7,645 nucleotides of DNA from an uncultured Sulfurimonas sp. GTDB taxonomy: Bacteria; Campylobacterota; Campylobacteria; Campylobacterales; Sulfurimonadaceae. Position numbers and translations under genes: made by a program. The notes beneath the pieces were generated by a model. It made no database searches. It was not told the origin of the DNA and worked only from the letters and a program-made list of their open reading frames with translations. Location of the stretch: positions 1-7,645 of the forward strand of contig CALDOC010000462.1 of NCBI GenBank assembly GCA_937914675.1. Reading direction: 5' to 3'. Of this stretch, positions 7,148-7,645 are shown in pieces (the stretch's first letter is position 1; every line of letters starts with the position of its first letter).

Positions 7148-7182
7148 ATTTTGAATGACTGACCATTAGTCATTCAAAATAA
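7146..7182. promoter_or_regulatory. perfect 15-bp inverted repeat, probable TetR operator
   Basis: The arms TTATTTTGAATGACT (7146-7160) and AGTCATTCAAAATAA (7168-7182) are exact reverse complements separated by GACCATT. The core TGACT-N7-AGTCA has the size and symmetry bound by dimeric TetR-family repressors. It lies immediately upstream of the regulator gene and overlaps the likely -10 hexamer. A bound dimer would therefore block transcription of the whole efflux operon. That the neighbouring regulator is the ligand of this site is inferred from position. The palindrome itself is directly visible and far longer than expected by chance. Confidence 0.8.
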
Positions 7183-7184
7183 TA
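7179..7184 (-). promoter_or_regulatory. candidate -10 box of the efflux operon promoter
   Basis: On the minus strand TATTAT occurs in GAGTATTATTTTG, about 46 bases before the regulator start and inside the right arm of the palindrome. A second candidate, TATAAA, lies a little upstream (7190-7195). No convincing -35 hexamer is seen. Campylobacterota housekeeping promoters typically lack one and have AT-rich upstream DNA, which is present here. Transcription would start near 7172. Confidence 0.4.
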
Positions 7185-7232
7185 CTCATTTATAGCTTAA
7201 CGGATTATTAGAATGGATTTCGCGCGTCCATT

Positions 7233-7278
7233 GAACTTTTTGGACTAAGGTCTGTAAGAAGCATAAGCTAAAAAGTTC
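7233..7278. repeat. inverted repeat with 9-10 bp arms
   Basis: GAACTTTTT (7233-7241) is the exact reverse complement of AAAAAGTTC (7270-7278), and the pairing extends by one more base on the outside (T7232 with A7279). The enclosed 28 bases include a small GAC-TAAG-GTC stem. No T-run follows on either strand, so it is not a typical intrinsic terminator. It falls at the beginning of the start-less open frame described next and near the point where the native-looking sequence ends. It may be a mobile-element end, but no family can be named. Confidence 0.45.
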
Positions 7279-7465
7279 ACTTCATTGCGTCCTTTATAGA
7301 GAACTTAAAAGCGATGATTCAGATTTATTTATAGTAGATGAAGTTCTTAAAAAAGAAAATAATCGTATTGTCAGACGAAGTGCAAAAATTGGCATTTATT
7401 TTTCGTTAAAAGCTCTAATCAATGGTTTTCATGGAATAGATGAAGGATTTAACATGACGGGGTGA
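7235..7465 (+). pseudogene. start-less open frame, 3' fragment of an unrecognised gene
   Basis: One plus-strand frame is open from just after a TGA (7232-7234) to a TGA at 7463-7465, about 76 codons. The other two plus frames are broken by stops. It reads KSSLHCVLYRELKSDDSDLF, then IVDEVLKKENNRIVRRSAKI, then GIYFSLKALINGFHGIDEGF. This is a plausible soluble, charged protein sequence and not low-complexity DNA. It has no ATG except four codons from the end, and no GTG or TTG start in frame. I therefore take it as the distal end of a gene whose beginning was lost. I do not recognise the family. The AT-rich composition resembles the insertion-sequence remnants at the left end more than the efflux genes. 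The reading could be fortuitous. Confidence 0.4.
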
Positions 7466-7645
7466 TTTGTCTAAAGTGTAGTAAAGTTAATTAAATGTGG
7501 GTAAAATCACATCCGTCCGGCATATGCGTCCATCCGACATTTTTATGCCAGTAGGTTTGCTAAATCAATCATTTTGGCTCTGTTCTCATATAAGTATGGG
7601 TAAAATCAAGCCGTCTAGCACTCATTGCCAAAACCTTTTCAGGTG
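7466..7645. other. AT-rich non-coding tail with repeats, no gene seen
   Basis: No convincing coding frame is present on either strand. A frame beginning with ATG at 7596 is open to the window edge but is only 16 codons long and lacks a ribosome binding site. The stretch holds two imperfect direct repeats (listed separately) and an 8-bp palindrome, GCATATGC, at 7520-7527. No tRNA-like cloverleaf, terminator or attachment site was found. Together with 7184-7234, where only a short GC-rich patch at 7219-7229 stands out, this completes the region lacking an intact gene upstream of the efflux operon. Confidence 0.5.
7492..7620. repeat. pair of imperfect ~30-bp direct repeats 99 bp apart
   Basis: Copy one is at 7492-7522 and copy two at 7591-7620. 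They share the exact 12-mer TGGGTAAAATCA (7498-7509 and 7597-7608), preceded by TAA-R-T-R and followed after two or three bases by CCGTC-Y-R-GCA. The match includes one single-base gap. Two copies are too few for a CRISPR, and no spacer-like regularity is seen. They may be subterminal repeats of a mobile element or duplicated regulatory sites. Confidence 0.6.

Noticed and set aside
7212..7232. AATGGA/TCCATT inverted repeat as terminator or second operator
   Set aside because: Arms are only 6 bp, there is no T-run, and it does not resemble the 15-bp palindrome.
7213..7248. Mini-frame MDFARPLNFLD divergent from the regulator
   Set aside because: Eleven codons, no ribosome binding site and no recognisable similarity; it may be a relic of a divergent gene start but cannot be supported.
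7588..7600. TATAAGT as the missing left end of the IS630-type element
   Set aside because: The match to the reverse complement of 660-687 ends after about seven bases, which is compatible with chance.

Overview
The window is most likely chromosomal DNA of a Campylobacterota-type (epsilonproteobacterial) bacterium. This rests on three things: a four-gene tetR-tolC-adaptor-RND efflux operon with CmeABC-like proteins, the remnant of a [NiFe]-hydrogenase maturation protease, and a codon style rich in AAA, TTT, GCG and CTC. The genus cannot be told from the sequence. Composition is mosaic. The efflux block (about 1058-7133) has moderate GC, whereas the left end (1-690) and right end (about 7135-7510) are clearly AT-rich.

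Left part (1-1089), gene decay. Two transposase remnants lie head to head. The C-terminal part of an IS66-family transposase is on the minus strand (30 to about 320). The C-terminal part of an IS630-family transposase is on the plus strand (about 322-657). Both have lost their 5' portions at the same junction near 321. To the right is the C-terminal half of a HyaD/HupD-type hydrogenase maturation protease on the plus strand. It is interrupted by an in-frame TAA (949-951) and preceded by an exact 18-bp tandem duplication (721-756). Its reading frame continues to 1089 and overlaps the 3' end of the RND pump gene tail to tail.

Central part (1058-7133, all minus strand), the intact functional unit. 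In transcription order it encodes a TetR-family regulator (7133-6537), a TolC-like outer-membrane channel (6540-5314), a periplasmic adaptor (5317-4175) and an AcrB/CmeB-type RND permease (4174-1058). Every junction is an ATGA overlap or a direct TAG-ATG abutment, so the four genes are almost certainly one translationally coupled transcript. Together they would form a complete tripartite proton-driven efflux pump with its own repressor.

A perfect inverted repeat with 15-bp arms (7146-7182) lies between the probable -10 box and the ribosome binding site of the regulator gene. It is a strong candidate for the operator through which the regulator controls its own operon.

Right part (7184-7645). 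There is no recognisable complete gene. It holds a start-less open frame of about 76 codons (7235-7465, product not recognised), a 10-bp inverted repeat at its beginning, and two imperfect ~30-bp direct repeats 99 bp apart. This looks like decayed or mobile-element-derived DNA.

No new multi-gene system is evident. The most informative points are the self-contained operon with its operator, and the record of rearrangement on both sides of it.
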